Below, piece by piece: positions 17,069 through 26,129 of a stretch of DNA of 44,384 nt (position 1 is the stretch's first letter; each line of letters begins with the position of its first letter). The stretch is from Frankiales bacterium (GTDB taxonomy: Bacteria; Actinomycetota; Actinomycetes; Mycobacteriales; SCTD01). The DNA lies in the NCBI GenBank assembly GCA_025465135.1, contig JAODNA010000037.1, positions 1 through 44,384 of the forward strand. The letters are read 5' to 3'. A model generated the notes under the pieces. It was given only the letters and a program-made list of their open reading frames with translations, had not been told where the DNA came from and ran no database searches. A program made the position numbers and the translations under genes.

Positions 17069-17812
17069 CTACTGACCCTGATGGGCCACCGCAGCCGCCG
17101 CTTTCGCCGCGGCCTCGGGATCGAGGTACTCCCCACCCGGGACGACCGGTTGCAGGTCCTCGTCCAGCTCGTACCTCAGCGGCTGGCCGGTGGGGATGTT
17201 CAGCCCCACGACCTGCTCCTTGGTCAGCCCGTCCAGATGCGCGACGAGCCCGCGGAGCGAGTTGCCGTGGGCAGCGACCATGACGGTCTCGCCGGCCCGC
17301 AGATCCGGGACGATCGCGTCGTACCAGTACGGCAGCATCCGGCGCACGACGTCCCCCAGGCATTCGGTGCGCGGCACCAGATCGCGGGCCAGCGACCGGT
17401 AGCGGACGTCGGAGGAGACGTCCCACTCGCTGCCGGGCTCGATCGGCGGGGGCGGCACGTCGTACGAGCGCCGCCACAGGAGGAACTGCTCGTCGCCGTA
17501 CTGCCGGCGGGTCGCGGTCTTGTCCAGGCCCTGCAGCGCGCCGTAGTGCCGCTCGTTGAGCCGCCAGTGGCGCTTCACGGGGATCCAGTTGCGACCGCAG
17601 GCCTCGAGCGCGATGTTCGACGTGCGGATGGCTCGCGTCAGCAGCGACGTGTGCAGGACGGTCGGGAGCAGGTCGGCCTCCCGCAGCGCGAGCCCGCCGA
17701 GCTTCGCCTGCTGCTCGCCGAGCTCCGTCAGGTCGACGTCGACCCAGCCGGTGAACAGGTTCTTCTTGTTCCAGTCGCTCTCGCCGTGCCGGAGCAGGAT
17801 CAGCGTCGCCAT
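17069..17812 (-). CDS. gpmA: 2,3-bisphosphoglycerate-dependent phosphoglycerate mutase
   Basis: The 247-residue glycolytic enzyme interconverts 3- and 2-phosphoglycerate. It starts [29 protein letters not shown], with the phospho-accepting His9. It continues with [13 protein letters not shown] and the second His block [22 protein letters not shown], and ends in an Ala-rich tail. ATG 17812 matches the family N terminus; an in-frame ATG at 17878 would add 22 unrelated residues. In mycobacteria gpm1 is likewise near mshA and the YbjN-like gene, but here a 912-residue surface-protein gene has been inserted between them. Confidence 0.93.
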   Translation of the reverse strand: MATLILLRHGESDWNKKNLFTGWVDVDLTELGEQQAKLGGLALREADLLPTVLHTSLLTRAIRTSNIALEACGRNWIPVKRHWRLNERHYGALQGLDKTATRRQYGDEQFLLWRRSYDVPPPPIEPGSEWDVSSDVRYRSLARDLVPRTECLGDVVRRMLPYWYDAIVPDLRAGETVMVAAHGNSLRGLVAHLDGLTKEQVVGLNIPTGQPLRYELDEDLQPVVPGGEYLDPEAAAKAAAAVAHQGQ

Positions 17813-17954
17813 GCCGAGGATCCTGGCGTACGGCGGCTCCGCGCGGCCGGTCGGGGCGCTCTGGTCCCTTTTAGTCATCTTGGCCCTGGTCCCGTTCCCC
17901 TATCGACGTACCGGGCGTTTCATCGTCAAACCGCCGTCGCACGAAAGGCTCCAC

Positions 17955-20693
17955 ATGCACCGCTCGCTGTTCGCCGCGACCGCTGTCCTGCTCCTTCCTC
18001 TTGCGACTCTCGCGGGCACGTCCGCGGCGTCCACTCCCGGCAGCGGAGCCCTCACGCTGCCGTCGTCGGGAAGCGCGAAGGTCACGTGGACCGGCACCGC
18101 TGGCCCGGGTGTCGACAGTGGCGGATGCGGCACGTCGACGACGGTGACCGATGACCACCACACCCTGAAGCTGGCGGTGCCCGGCGGTCTCTACGACCAC
18201 CACGCGACCGCCGTGACCGTGCACGTCCTCGGCCTGACCGCCGGCACCGACCTCGATCTGCAGGTGCTCGATCCCGCGGGGACCGAGGTCGGCTCCTCCA
18301 CCGGCCCGGCGGGCGATGAGAGCGTGACGCTGAAGAACCCTGCCGCCGGCAGCTACGACGTCGTCGTCTGCCCCGGCACCGTGCTCAAGGGCGACTACAA
18401 GGCCACCGCGACTGCTGTCACCACCACCGTGAAGGCTGCCGCCGCAGCGACCACGAGCGCGCCGGTCGGCCGGTCGACCATGACGTTCACGCCGGCGACC
18501 GTCGTCGACCCGATCCTGTTCGGCGGCGAGCCCGGCTTCACCTTCGACAACACGGCGAAGGGCGGGTCGCGCTCGTTCGTCGACTGGCCGGTCACGAGCC
18601 GTACGCAGATCGGCGTGCTCTTCCGCTCGGAGGACGGCGGGCTGTCCTACACCAAGCGCTACGCACCCGTGAGCGACGCGGCTGCGGGCGGCCCAGCCTG
18701 CGCGACGCGTCAGGTGGCCTACTGCCCGTCAGGCGGCGGCGGCGACACCGACATCGACATCAACAGCGGGACCGGCAGCATCGCGATGGGTGAGCAGGAG
18801 AGCCTGGCCAACCAGGCCGTCGGCGTCTCGCTCGACCACGGCACCACGTTCCCGGCCGACCACGTCGACCCCGCGCTCGACAAGACGAGCACCGGCGTCG
18901 ACCGGCAGTGGCAGGCATCGTGGAAGGGCACGAAGACCCGCTTCATGGCCTACCACGTTCCGGTCGTCGGCGAGTTCGTGAACCGCACGGACAGCGACGG
19001 TGCGGCCGGCTCGTGGAGCATCCCCCCTGTCCCGCAGATCAAGGGCGTGACGCAGAGCGGCTCGTTCGTCGCGGACAACAGCGGCGGCATCCACAACCAC
19101 GCGCTGTACCTGGGCTTCCTCGGCTCGAGCCTGGTGCCGGGCGGCCTCGACGGGTTCATCGTCGCCGCCTCGACCGATGGCGCGAAGACCTTCGTCCAGC
19201 ACAAGATCCCCGGCGCCAAGAGCCCGCGCAGCTTCACGGTGCTCTCCGTCGACAGCGTCGGGAACCTCTACGCCGCATGGGTCGACAGCGGCACGCAGGC
19301 GACGTACCTGTCCACGAGCCTCGCCAACGACCCGGCCAACCGCGTGAACCCCGCAACCAAGTGGTCGCCGGCCGTGCAGGTCAGCCGCGACCCGCTCAAC
19401 GTCACGATCTTCTCCAACACGGTCGCCGGCAGCCCGGGCCGCGTGGCCATCGGCTACTACGGGACGACGGCACACAGCCCCACGCCGGACGCCGTGAAGC
19501 CCGGGCAGGGCGGCTGGTACCCGTACGTCGCCTACTCCGCGAACGCGCTCTGCCAGTGGGACGCGCACCCGTGCGAGGCGCCGACCTTCAGCCAGGACCG
19601 CATCGCGCACCGGCCGAACCACGACACCAACATCTGCACGAGCGGCACGACCTGCGCCGCCAACCCGAGCTCCAACCGGAACCTGCTCGACTACTTCGCG
19701 ATCGACGTCGACACCAACGGGCACCTCGGCTTCGTCTGGTCGGACACCAACAACGCGACGCTCGAGCCGTACGTGAAGGTGGCGCGCCAGGCGAGCGGAC
19801 CGAGCCTGTACGCCGGAAGGCCGAACGCGTTCCAGCCGGCACGGCACAACGGCCAGAGCGACGCTCTCGGCGACGCGAAGTACCCCATCGCCGGCGCGAA
19901 GATCCTCACCGCCAAGAACCAGCGCGCGCTCGACCTCGCAGGCACCTCGATCGCCCGTACGTCGAACGGCAACGTCGAGGTCCACATGAAGGTCCCGTCG
20001 CTGCCGTCGCTGTCCGGCAGCGTGCTCCCGGCCACGATCGACGACAGCACGGTGCCGATCCAGCAGGCCCGCTACGTCACGCGCTGGGACTACGAGGGTC
20101 AGGCCTACTACGTCGAGGCAACGCTCAACGGAACCGAGGGCGGCTACAGCTACGGCAGCGGAACGGTCTCCACGGGCGAGGGCGTCTTCAACGGCAACCC
20201 GACCGCGACACTCGGCAACACCTACCAGCCGCTGACGGCCGCCACCGGCCGGATCGCCGGCGGCGAGATCGTCATCGACGTCCCGGCTGCGTCTGTCGGA
20301 TCGCCGACGGCCGGCGCGCAGGTCTACTCGGTGGGGAGCTACTCCGTCCTCGGGCCGAAGGACGCGGTCGGCGTGCTGCAGGCCCTGCCGATCACCGTCG
20401 ACAGCACCCCGACCTTCGACACTGCGCTGCCCGTGATCGCACCGAAGGTGCGCTCGGCCAGCGCAGGCGGTTCGGTTGTCGGCGTACCGGCGCCCCAGGC
20501 CAACGGTGCCTCGGCGCCCGCGCTTGGGTCAGCGGCGGTGCCCGCTGCCAAGCCGGCGAAGGCCGCACGCAGGCAGTCGACTGCCGACTCGAGCACGTTC
20601 GTCAAGGTCGCCGCCGTGGGCGGGTCGAGCCTGGTGATGCTGCTGTTCTGGGCGCTGCTCTACCTGCGGTACAAGCGCCGGGCACACCACTAG
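17955..20693 (+). CDS. Large exported Asp-box (sialidase-like) protein with C-terminal membrane anchor
   Basis: The 912-residue protein has a signal peptide (HRSLFAATAVLLLPLATLAGTSAAS). Next comes a beta-sandwich like the bacterial pre-peptidase C-terminal domain (TAGTDLDLQVLDPAGTEVG to AGSYDVVVCPG, about 95-150). A long propeller-like region follows, with Asp-box-like turns FRSEDGGLSYTK, SLDHGTTF and STDGAKTF. The C terminus has an Ala/Pro-rich spacer, one hydrophobic helix (VAAVGGSSLVMLLFWALLYL) and a basic RYKRRAHH tail. It is probably held on the outer face of the membrane. No full set of sialidase catalytic residues could be traced, so glycosidase activity is not claimed. ATG 17955 follows AAAGG; the in-frame extension upstream is antisense to gpmA. 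Confidence 0.72.
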   Translation: MHRSLFAATAVLLLPLATLAGTSAASTPGSGALTLPSSGSAKVTWTGTAGPGVDSGGCGTSTTVTDDHHTLKLAVPGGLYDHHATAVTVHVLGLTAGTDLDLQVLDPAGTEVGSSTGPAGDESVTLKNPAAGSYDVVVCPGTVLKGDYKATATAVTTTVKAAAAATTSAPVGRSTMTFTPATVVDPILFGGEPGFTFDNTAKGGSRSFVDWPVTSRTQIGVLFRSEDGGLSYTKRYAPVSDAAAGGPACATRQVAYCPSGGGGDTDIDINSGTGSIAMGEQESLANQAVGVSLDHGTTFPADHVDPALDKTSTGVDRQWQASWKGTKTRFMAYHVPVVGEFVNRTDSDGAAGSWSIPPVPQIKGVTQSGSFVADNSGGIHNHALYLGFLGSSLVPGGLDGFIVAASTDGAKTFVQHKIPGAKSPRSFTVLSVDSVGNLYAAWVDSGTQATYLSTSLANDPANRVNPATKWSPAVQVSRDPLNVTIFSNTVAGSPGRVAIGYYGTTAHSPTPDAVKPGQGGWYPYVAYSANALCQWDAHPCEAPTFSQDRIAHRPNHDTNICTSGTTCAANPSSNRNLLDYFAIDVDTNGHLGFVWSDTNNATLEPYVKVARQASGPSLYAGRPNAFQPARHNGQSDALGDAKYPIAGAKILTAKNQRALDLAGTSIARTSNGNVEVHMKVPSLPSLSGSVLPATIDDSTVPIQQARYVTRWDYEGQAYYVEATLNGTEGGYSYGSGTVSTGEGVFNGNPTATLGNTYQPLTAATGRIAGGEIVIDVPAASVGSPTAGAQVYSVGSYSVLGPKDAVGVLQALPITVDSTPTFDTALPVIAPKVRSASAGGSVVGVPAPQANGASAPALGSAAVPAAKPAKAARRQSTADSSTFVKVAAVGGSSLVMLLFWALLYLRYKRRAHH

Positions 20694-21178
20694 TCCTCGG
20701 GCTTGGCGAACCGTGCGAAGGCCTGCAGGTTGGCGGTCGACTCGCCCCGCTTCTGGCGCCAGGCCCACTCGCGCCGGATCGACGACGCGAAGCCGATCTC
20801 CAGCAGCGTGTCGAACGACTCATCGGCGTACTGCAGGACGCAGCCCAGGATCCGGTCGACCTCCGCGGCACTGATCCCGCCCAAGGGCAGCCGTCCGACG
20901 AGGTAGACGTCGCCGGCCGCGTCGGCGGAGAAGGCGACGGCGTACATCCGGCTGTTGCGCTTGAGCAGGAACCGCTGGAACTCCTCGTGGTTCTCATCGG
21001 GCTTGCGTACGACGAAAGCCTCCACGAGCAGGGCATGGGCGCCGACGACGAGCCAGCAGTGCGTCGCGAGCTTGTGCGTGCCTGGCAGGGTCACGAAGAA
21101 CGAGCCCGGCTCGGTCTCCTCGTAGGTCAGCCCGCCGTCATCGAGGGCGGCGCGGATCGTCGCGGCCGGATCGCTCAT
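20690..21178 (-). CDS. YbjN domain-containing protein
   Basis: The 162-residue protein has the YbjN fold, related to type III secretion chaperones: [12 protein letters not shown]-like strand ([24 protein letters not shown]), a [21 protein letters not shown] helix and [41 protein letters not shown]. Mycobacterial Rv0487 sits in the same place after mshA. ATG 21178 shares ATGA with the mshA stop, so it is translationally coupled. Its stop shares CTAG with the convergent Asp-box gene. The role is unknown; a chaperone or redox-related scaffold has been suggested for the family. Confidence 0.82.
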   Translation of the reverse strand: MSDPAATIRAALDDGGLTYEETEPGSFFVTLPGTHKLATHCWLVVGAHALLVEAFVVRKPDENHEEFQRFLLKRNSRMYAVAFSADAAGDVYLVGRLPLGGISAAEVDRILGCVLQYADESFDTLLEIGFASSIRREWAWRQKRGESTANLQAFARFAKPED

Positions 21179-22470
21179 CGGGCGTTGGCGACCAGCAGCC
21201 CGGACCGCTCCATCAGCGCGTCCCGGTAGGTCGCGAGCAGGCCGTCGGCCGTGGCCGACCAGGAGAACTGCGAGGCATGAGCGACTGCCCCGGCGCTCAA
21301 GGCGTCGCGCGTCTCGATCGCGCGGGACAGGGCGCCGGCCCATCGGCCGGCGTCGTGGCCGGGGACGAGCAGCCCGCTCACTCCGTCATGGACCGCGGTG
21401 CGCAGCCCGCCGACATCGGTCGCCACCACCGGAGTGCCGCAGGCCTGGGCCTCGAGCGCGACGAGGCCGAACGACTCGTTGTGGCTGGGTACGGCGACGA
21501 CGGACGCGGCGCGGTACCAGTCGCGCAGGCGCTCCTTGCCGGTGGACGGCGACTCGAAGCGGGTGACGTCGTCGATGCCGAGCTCGTGCGCGAGACGCTG
21601 CAGAGCCTCGGGCTCCGCGAGCCCGGTGCCGCTGGGCCCTCCGACCACCGCGACGACGAGCCGGGAGCGAAGAGCCGGATCCTGCTCGAGCATGCGCGCG
21701 GCGGCGCGGAGCAGGACGTCGGGCGCCTTCAGCGGTTGCACGCGCCCGACGAACAGCAGCACGACGGCGTCGGGTGGGATACCGAGCCGGGTGCGGGCAC
21801 CGCTCGCCTCGCCCGGCCGGAAGTGCTCGAGGTCGACGCCCGGCGCGACGGTCACCACGCGCTCGGCGTCAGCGCCGTAGAGGTCCATGAGCTGGCGCGC
21901 CTCGTCGGACGTGTTGGCGACGAGGCGGTCGGCCGCGGCGATGACCTGCTCCTCGCCCACGACCCGCCGCAGCGGCTCCGGGGCGTCGCCCGCCGCGAGC
22001 GCGAGGTTCTTCACCTTCGCCAGCGTGTGGGCGCTGTGCACCAGCGGAGTGCCCCAGCGCTCGCTGGCCAGCCACCCGACCTGGCCCGACAGCCAGTAGT
22101 GGCTGTGCACGACGTCGTACCAGCCGGGCTCGTGCTGCGCCTCGGTCCGCAGGACGCCGGAGGTCAGGGCGCACAGCTGCGCGGGCAGGTCTTCCTTGGA
22201 GAGCCCCTCGAACGGGCCGGCGGTGACGTGGCGGACCGTCACACCGGGCGCCAGCTCGACCACCGGTGGCAGGTCGCTGCCCGTCGCGCGGGTGAAGACC
22301 TCGACCTGGACCCCCAGCGCGGCCAGCCGCTTGGAGGTCTCGACGACGTAGACGTTCATGCCGCCGGCGTCGCCGGTGCCGGGCTGCTCCAACGGGGACG
22401 TGTGCACGGAGAGGACCGCGATACGGCGCGGGTGCACGGAATGAAGGGTGCGCAGGACGGCCGGGGTCAT
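21175..22470 (-). CDS. mshA: D-inositol-3-phosphate glycosyltransferase, mycothiol biosynthesis
   Basis: The 431-residue GT-B (GT4) enzyme joins N-acetylglucosamine from UDP-GlcNAc to inositol-3-phosphate, the first step to mycothiol. Its signatures are [23 protein letters not shown] at the acceptor site, [63 protein letters not shown] and the EX7E nucleotide-sugar motif in [23 protein letters not shown] 22470 follows GAGGAGG; longer in-frame starts run into the divergent SDR gene. Its presence marks a thiol-using actinobacterium. Confidence 0.95.
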   Translation of the reverse strand: MTPAVLRTLHSVHPRRIAVLSVHTSPLEQPGTGDAGGMNVYVVETSKRLAALGVQVEVFTRATGSDLPPVVELAPGVTVRHVTAGPFEGLSKEDLPAQLCALTSGVLRTEAQHEPGWYDVVHSHYWLSGQVGWLASERWGTPLVHSAHTLAKVKNLALAAGDAPEPLRRVVGEEQVIAAADRLVANTSDEARQLMDLYGADAERVVTVAPGVDLEHFRPGEASGARTRLGIPPDAVVLLFVGRVQPLKAPDVLLRAAARMLEQDPALRSRLVVAVVGGPSGTGLAEPEALQRLAHELGIDDVTRFESPSTGKERLRDWYRAASVVAVPSHNESFGLVALEAQACGTPVVATDVGGLRTAVHDGVSGLLVPGHDAGRWAGALSRAIETRDALSAGAVAHASQFSWSATADGLLATYRDALMERSGLLVANAR

Positions 22471-22499
22471 CCGCCGCCACCTCCTCAGGCTCTCGGGAC

Positions 22500-22540
22500 A
22501 GTCTGCCCTGTGACCCCAACCTCGGGGCACCGGGCAGACT
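22500..22540. promoter_or_regulatory. 41-bp interrupted dyad between mshA and the SDR operon
   Basis: AGTCTGCCC at 22500-22508 is exactly complementary to GGGCAGACT at 22532-22540, and the inner CCCC (22514-22517) to GGGG (22524-22527). The dyad fills most of the 77-bp divergent gap. It ends 8 bp before the SDR start and begins 30 bp before the mshA start. It could be an operator for both units or a leader hairpin. Confidence 0.5.
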
Positions 22541-22547
22541 TCCCTCC

Positions 22548-23282
22548 GTGGGCATCGCCGTCGTGACCGGAGCAAGCAGTGGCATCGGAGCAGCGACCGC
22601 GCGTCGGCTCGCCGCGGACGGCTGGGAGGTCGTGGCTGCGGCCCGGCGACTGGACCGGCTCGGTGAGCTGGCCGCGGCCTCCCCCCGGATCCGTCCCTGC
22701 GCCCTCGACGTGACCGACCCGGCGTCAGTGGCAGCCCTGGCCGACGCCGTACCCGCCTGCGACCTGCTGGTCGCCAACGCAGGCGGCGCGTTCGACCTCG
22801 CCCCCGTGTCCGAGGCCGACCTGGACGACTGGGCACGGATGTACGACGTCAACGTCCTCGGTCTGGTCCGGACCGTGCAGGCGCTGCTGCCCGCGCTGGT
22901 CGGGTCCGGTGCGGGCCACATCGTGATGACCGGCTCGACCGCCGGCCGCTGGGTCTACGAGGGCGGCGGCGGCTACGTCGCGGCCAAGCACGCCGTGGCC
23001 GCGCTGCGCGACACCCTGCGGATCGAGCTGGTCGAGTCGCCGGTGCGGGTCACCGAGGTCGCGCCGGGGATGGTGAAGACCGAGGAGTTCTCGCTCGTGC
23101 GCTTCGGCGGCGACGCGGCCCGCGCGGAGGCCGTCTACGCCGGCGTCGAAGCGCTGACGGCCGACGACATCGCCGACGTCATCGCCTGGGTCGCGTCCCG
23201 GCCGGCCCACGTCAACATCGACCTGGTCCAGGTGACCCCGCGCCAGCAGGCTTCCGCGACCAAGGTCGTGCGCCGGACGTGA
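22548..23282 (+). CDS. Short-chain dehydrogenase/reductase
   Basis: The 244-residue classical SDR has [17 protein letters not shown] (TGxxxGxG cofactor site), [47 protein letters not shown] (Ser, Tyr and Lys of the active site, with YVAAK giving YxxxK) and [11 protein letters not shown]. It is closest to YdfG-type reductases for serine/hydroxy acids or aldehydes. A similar SDR (Rv0484c) is divergent from mshA in mycobacteria. GTG 22548 has no ribosome site and may be leaderless. The stop overlaps the next start in GTGA. Confidence 0.88.
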   Translation: MGIAVVTGASSGIGAATARRLAADGWEVVAAARRLDRLGELAAASPRIRPCALDVTDPASVAALADAVPACDLLVANAGGAFDLAPVSEADLDDWARMYDVNVLGLVRTVQALLPALVGSGAGHIVMTGSTAGRWVYEGGGGYVAAKHAVAALRDTLRIELVESPVRVTEVAPGMVKTEEFSLVRFGGDAARAEAVYAGVEALTADDIADVIAWVASRPAHVNIDLVQVTPRQQASATKVVRRT

Positions 23283-24064
23283 AGGTCAAGCGGTACGCCG
23301 CGGGGCGGGCCCGGGCCCTCGGGCTGGCCACGAGAGGTACGACGGCGCCCAACCGGCTGCGACGCGTCGACCGCTGGCTGGTGGCCGCGCACGGTGACCT
23401 GCTGCGGACCGCGGCCGACCCGCTGGTGGTCGACCTCGGGTACGGCGGCAGCCCCGTCACCTCGATCGAGCTGCACGCCCGGCTGCGGCAGATCCGGCCC
23501 GACGTCCGGGTGCTGGGGATCGAGATCGACCAGGAGCGGGTCGATGCGGCGAAGCACGCCGAGCGCCCGGGGTTGACGTTCGTCCGCGGCGGCTTCGAGC
23601 TGGCCGGACGCCGGCCCCTCGTCGTACGGGCCCTGAACGTGCTGAGGCAGTACGACGAGGCGGCAGCAGCTGACGCCTGGCAGGCAGTGCTGGCCGGGCT
23701 GCAGCCGGGAGGCGTCCTAGTCGAGGGGACCTGCGACGAGATCGGCCGGCGCGCCGCCTGGGTCGACCTCGACGCCCACGGTCCGCGGACCCTCACCCTC
23801 GCGGCGCACCTGCCGACGCTGGACCGGCCCAGCGACCTGGCCGAGCGGCTGCCCAAGGCGCTGATCCACCACAACGTCGCCGGCGAGAAGGTCCACGCCC
23901 TGCTCACGGCGCTGGACGCGGCGTGGGATCGCGCCGCGCCGTACGCCGCCTTCGGCAACCGGCAGCGCTGGATCGCGACGGCCGACGGGCTCGAGCACCC
24001 GAAGGACGTCACGCGCGCCCGGTTCGGCGAGCTGACGGTCCCCTGGGAGAGTGTCTGTCCATGA
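23279..24064 (+). CDS. Class I SAM-dependent methyltransferase-like protein
   Basis: The 261-residue protein starts at GTG 23279 inside GTGA. It has a Rossmann-like core: LVVDLGYGGSPVTSIELHARL (motif I, GxGxS-like), VRVLGIEIDQERVDAA (acidic strand-2 end), FVRGGFELAG and LQPGGVLVEGTCDEIGR. A long C-terminal part includes LIHHNVAGEKVHALLTALD. The N terminus is basic. It resembles actinobacterial methyltransferases of unknown target. The stop overlaps the next ATG in ATGA, so it is the second gene of a four-gene coupled operon. Confidence 0.78.
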   Translation: MKVKRYAAGRARALGLATRGTTAPNRLRRVDRWLVAAHGDLLRTAADPLVVDLGYGGSPVTSIELHARLRQIRPDVRVLGIEIDQERVDAAKHAERPGLTFVRGGFELAGRRPLVVRALNVLRQYDEAAAADAWQAVLAGLQPGGVLVEGTCDEIGRRAAWVDLDAHGPRTLTLAAHLPTLDRPSDLAERLPKALIHHNVAGEKVHALLTALDAAWDRAAPYAAFGNRQRWIATADGLEHPKDVTRARFGELTVPWESVCP

Positions 24065-24492
24065 CGGACCACATCCACCTCGTCAACAACGGCAAGCGCG
24101 ACCTCACCCTCGACCAGCTGGCCAAGCAGCAGCCCGGCATGGACCGGCTGATGGCTGAGGTCGGCCCGCGGGTGCACCGCATGTACTACGCCGCGAAGGC
24201 CGGCAACTGGCCGCTGGCGGCGTACTTCTGCAAGTCCGTCGTCAAGCAGCTGCAGCTGTGCGTGGAGAGCCGGCCCAAGTACGACCCGGAGATGGCCGAC
24301 TACCTGGCAGCCGACTACGCGCCGGTGAGCTCGGCCATCAAGGCCGAGGACGCGGTCGCGTTCGACCTGGCCTACACGCACATGGTCGACCGGGCCAACG
24401 AGCTGCACGTCGTGTTCGGCAAGCCGTTCCTCGTCTGGCAGACGCCGGCGCAGCCGCCCGACGACCTCGACCTGTCAGCCGGGATGACATGA
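24061..24492 (+). CDS. Conserved helical protein, unknown function
   Basis: The 143-residue protein is soluble, without a signal peptide. A central segment HRMYYAAKAGNWPLAAYF is followed by FDLAYTHMVDRANELHVVFGKPF. This recalls a four-helix family seen in many Proteobacteria with AGxAGNWPLAAYEL-type segments, for which I know no firm function. There are two Cys in the middle (YFCKS, LQLCVE). It is coupled on both sides: ATG 24061 in ATGA with the methyltransferase stop, and its own stop in ATGA with the next gene. Confidence 0.65.
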   Translation: MTDHIHLVNNGKRDLTLDQLAKQQPGMDRLMAEVGPRVHRMYYAAKAGNWPLAAYFCKSVVKQLQLCVESRPKYDPEMADYLAADYAPVSSAIKAEDAVAFDLAYTHMVDRANELHVVFGKPFLVWQTPAQPPDDLDLSAGMT

Positions 24493-25199
24493 CGTACGAC
24501 GCCGTCCCCACGATCCGCAGGGAGTCGGACGCGTTCCTCGCCGCAGCACGCAGAGGCCTCGACGCGCACGTGCCGGGTTGCCCCGAGTGGAAGGTGCGCG
24601 AGCTGACGCAGCACCTCGGCAGTGTCCATCGCTTCCACACCCGCCACATCGTGCGGGGAGTGACCGACCCGCCCGAGGCCTTCGCCGCGGAGCTGCCCTC
24701 GGATGATGACCTGCTGCAGTGGTTCGACGAGGGGGTCGACGAGCTGCTCATCACCCTGCGCAGCGTTCCGCTGGACAGCCCGGCGTGGAACTGGGCTCCG
24801 CACACGCCGCAGGTCGCCGCGTTCTGGCCGCGGCGGATGGCGCTCGAGACCGCGGTCCACCGCTGGGACGCGGAGTCGGCCCACTCCGACGCCGCCGGCT
24901 TCGACCTGGACATCGCCGTCGACGGCATCGAAGAGATGCTCACGGTGATGAGGCCGGCCGAGCCCGACCCCGACTCGCCGACCGGCACGGCAGTCGTGCG
25001 GACCAACGATGCCGACACCTCCTGGGCGGTGCGGCTCTCGCCCGGCTCCTTCGAGGTCCTCGGCACGGAGCCGACGGACCCCGCCGCGACGATGGAGGGC
25101 ACGGCCACCGCGCTGCTGCTGGCGCTGTGGGGCCGGCTACCCCTGTCGGCCGTCGACACGACCGGAGACCCGGCTCTGCTCGCGTACCTGACGGGCTGA
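24489..25199 (+). CDS. Maleylpyruvate isomerase-like (MDMPI/DinB fold) protein
   Basis: The 236-residue protein follows the actinobacterial TIGR03083/MDMPI pattern. An N-terminal four-helix domain has a His site (LTQHLGSVHRFHTRHI) and the later ALETAVHRWDAE. A C-terminal alpha/beta domain (WAVRLSPGSFEVLG to ALWGRLPLSAVDTTGDPALLAYL) resembles SCP2-like modules. Relatives include mycothiol-dependent maleylpyruvate isomerase and mycothiol S-transferases. Given mshA across the divergent promoter, a mycothiol-dependent reaction is plausible but not shown. A bidirectional terminator follows. Confidence 0.78.
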   Translation: MTYDAVPTIRRESDAFLAAARRGLDAHVPGCPEWKVRELTQHLGSVHRFHTRHIVRGVTDPPEAFAAELPSDDDLLQWFDEGVDELLITLRSVPLDSPAWNWAPHTPQVAAFWPRRMALETAVHRWDAESAHSDAAGFDLDIAVDGIEEMLTVMRPAEPDPDSPTGTAVVRTNDADTSWAVRLSPGSFEVLGTEPTDPAATMEGTATALLLALWGRLPLSAVDTTGDPALLAYLTG

Positions 25200-25214
25200 C
25201 CCCGAACACGCCGA

Positions 25215-25244
25215 AAGGGCCGCCCCTGGAGGTTGGCGGCCCTT
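25215..25244. terminator. Bidirectional hairpin terminator
   Basis: A perfect 10-bp stem (AAGGGCCGCC at 25215-25224 with GGCGGCCCTT at 25235-25244) and a 10-nt loop sit between the convergent MDMPI-like and SsgA-like genes. The flanking A and T bases suit both directions. Confidence 0.8.
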
Positions 25245-25271
25245 CGACGTACTGCAGGTCTGTGCCGGCGA

Positions 25272-25694
25272 TCAGTCGGCGAGCAGGATCGCGATCTCGG
25301 CGTCGATGTCGACGACCTCCTCCTCGGCGCCGGTCGGCACCGCGAGGTAGGTCTGCTGGAGGAACTCGACGAGGGCGTCGCGGTCGATCTCGAAGAGCGC
25401 CGAGCCGGACGGGGAGGCCATCGCCAGGTTGACGAAGTGCTCGCGGCCGACGACGGAGGGCCACACGCGGATGTCGCCCTCGCCGACGGTCTTCGCGACG
25501 CCGTCGGTGAGGAGCTGGCGGGCGAACATCCACTCGACGATGCCGTCACCCTCGCCGCCGGTCTCGAACGCGACGCGGACGGCCCACGGGTCGGCGGTCT
25601 CGTAGCGCAGGCCGGCGATGACCGGGAGCGAGGGTCCGCCCGGCACGACCAGGCGGAGCTCGAGCTCGGCGGTGACGGTCGCGATGTGGGTCAT
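25272..25694 (-). CDS. SsgA-family sporulation/cell-division regulator (SsgB-like)
   Basis: The 140-residue protein matches the SsgA-like family: ELELRLVVPG start, LPVIAGLRYETADPWAVRVAF, WMFARQLLTDGV, GDIRVWPS, VNLAMASPSGSALFEIDRDALVEFLQQTYLAVP. In Streptomyces SsgB places FtsZ at sporulation septa. Single SsgB-like copies occur in other actinomycetes, some of which do not sporulate visibly. ATG 25694 follows GAAGG at 8 nt. The gene is alone on this strand, with 192 bp upstream in which I see no gene or clear motif. Confidence 0.87.
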   Translation of the reverse strand: MTHIATVTAELELRLVVPGGPSLPVIAGLRYETADPWAVRVAFETGGEGDGIVEWMFARQLLTDGVAKTVGEGDIRVWPSVVGREHFVNLAMASPSGSALFEIDRDALVEFLQQTYLAVPTGAEEEVVDIDAEIAILLAD

Positions 25695-25886
25695 CGTCGG
25701 GCCTTCCAGTTCGGAGGTGCGGCGGTGGGGGTCAGACACCGCAAGCAACGAGCCGCCGGCCGTCCGGCAACGCTCGGTGACGGCATTCACTCGACCGGGT
25801 GAGGGTCTTACACACGCATATCGGGCGCAACATGGGCGTATGACAGGGCCGGTTGGACGAACCCGGTGCCGGGGTAGGAGCAAAGC

Positions 25887-26129
25887 ATGTCTGATGAGCT
25901 GGTGGTGCTGCGCGGCGGGAGCCGCGACGGCGAGAGCACGACGGTCGACATCGGCGTACGGCGGATCCTGGCGGCGTCCGACGCCCCCGGACTGTTGGAC
26001 GTCTACGAGGCCAACGGCGAGACCGAGCAGCTGCGCGGGAACGACGAGCCGGCTTTCGTCTTCGTGCACGCCGGCCAGGAGCCCGCTGACGGCGTCGCGC
26101 CGGAGATGCTGCACCCGCCGGCCGGCTAG
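25887..26129 (+). CDS. 80-residue hypothetical protein
   Basis: ATG 25887 follows AGGAG at a good distance (TAGGAGCAAAGC). The acidic protein starts DELVVLRGGSRDGESTTVD and continues RRILAASDAPGLLDVYEANGE and EPAFVFVHAG. The pattern of a strand, GGxxDG and a further strand with polar ends suggests a small beta-rich fold, similar to short actinobacterial proteins of unknown role. The stop is inside CTAG, shared with the convergent hydrolase. Confidence 0.65.
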   Translation: MSDELVVLRGGSRDGESTTVDIGVRRILAASDAPGLLDVYEANGETEQLRGNDEPAFVFVHAGQEPADGVAPEMLHPPAG

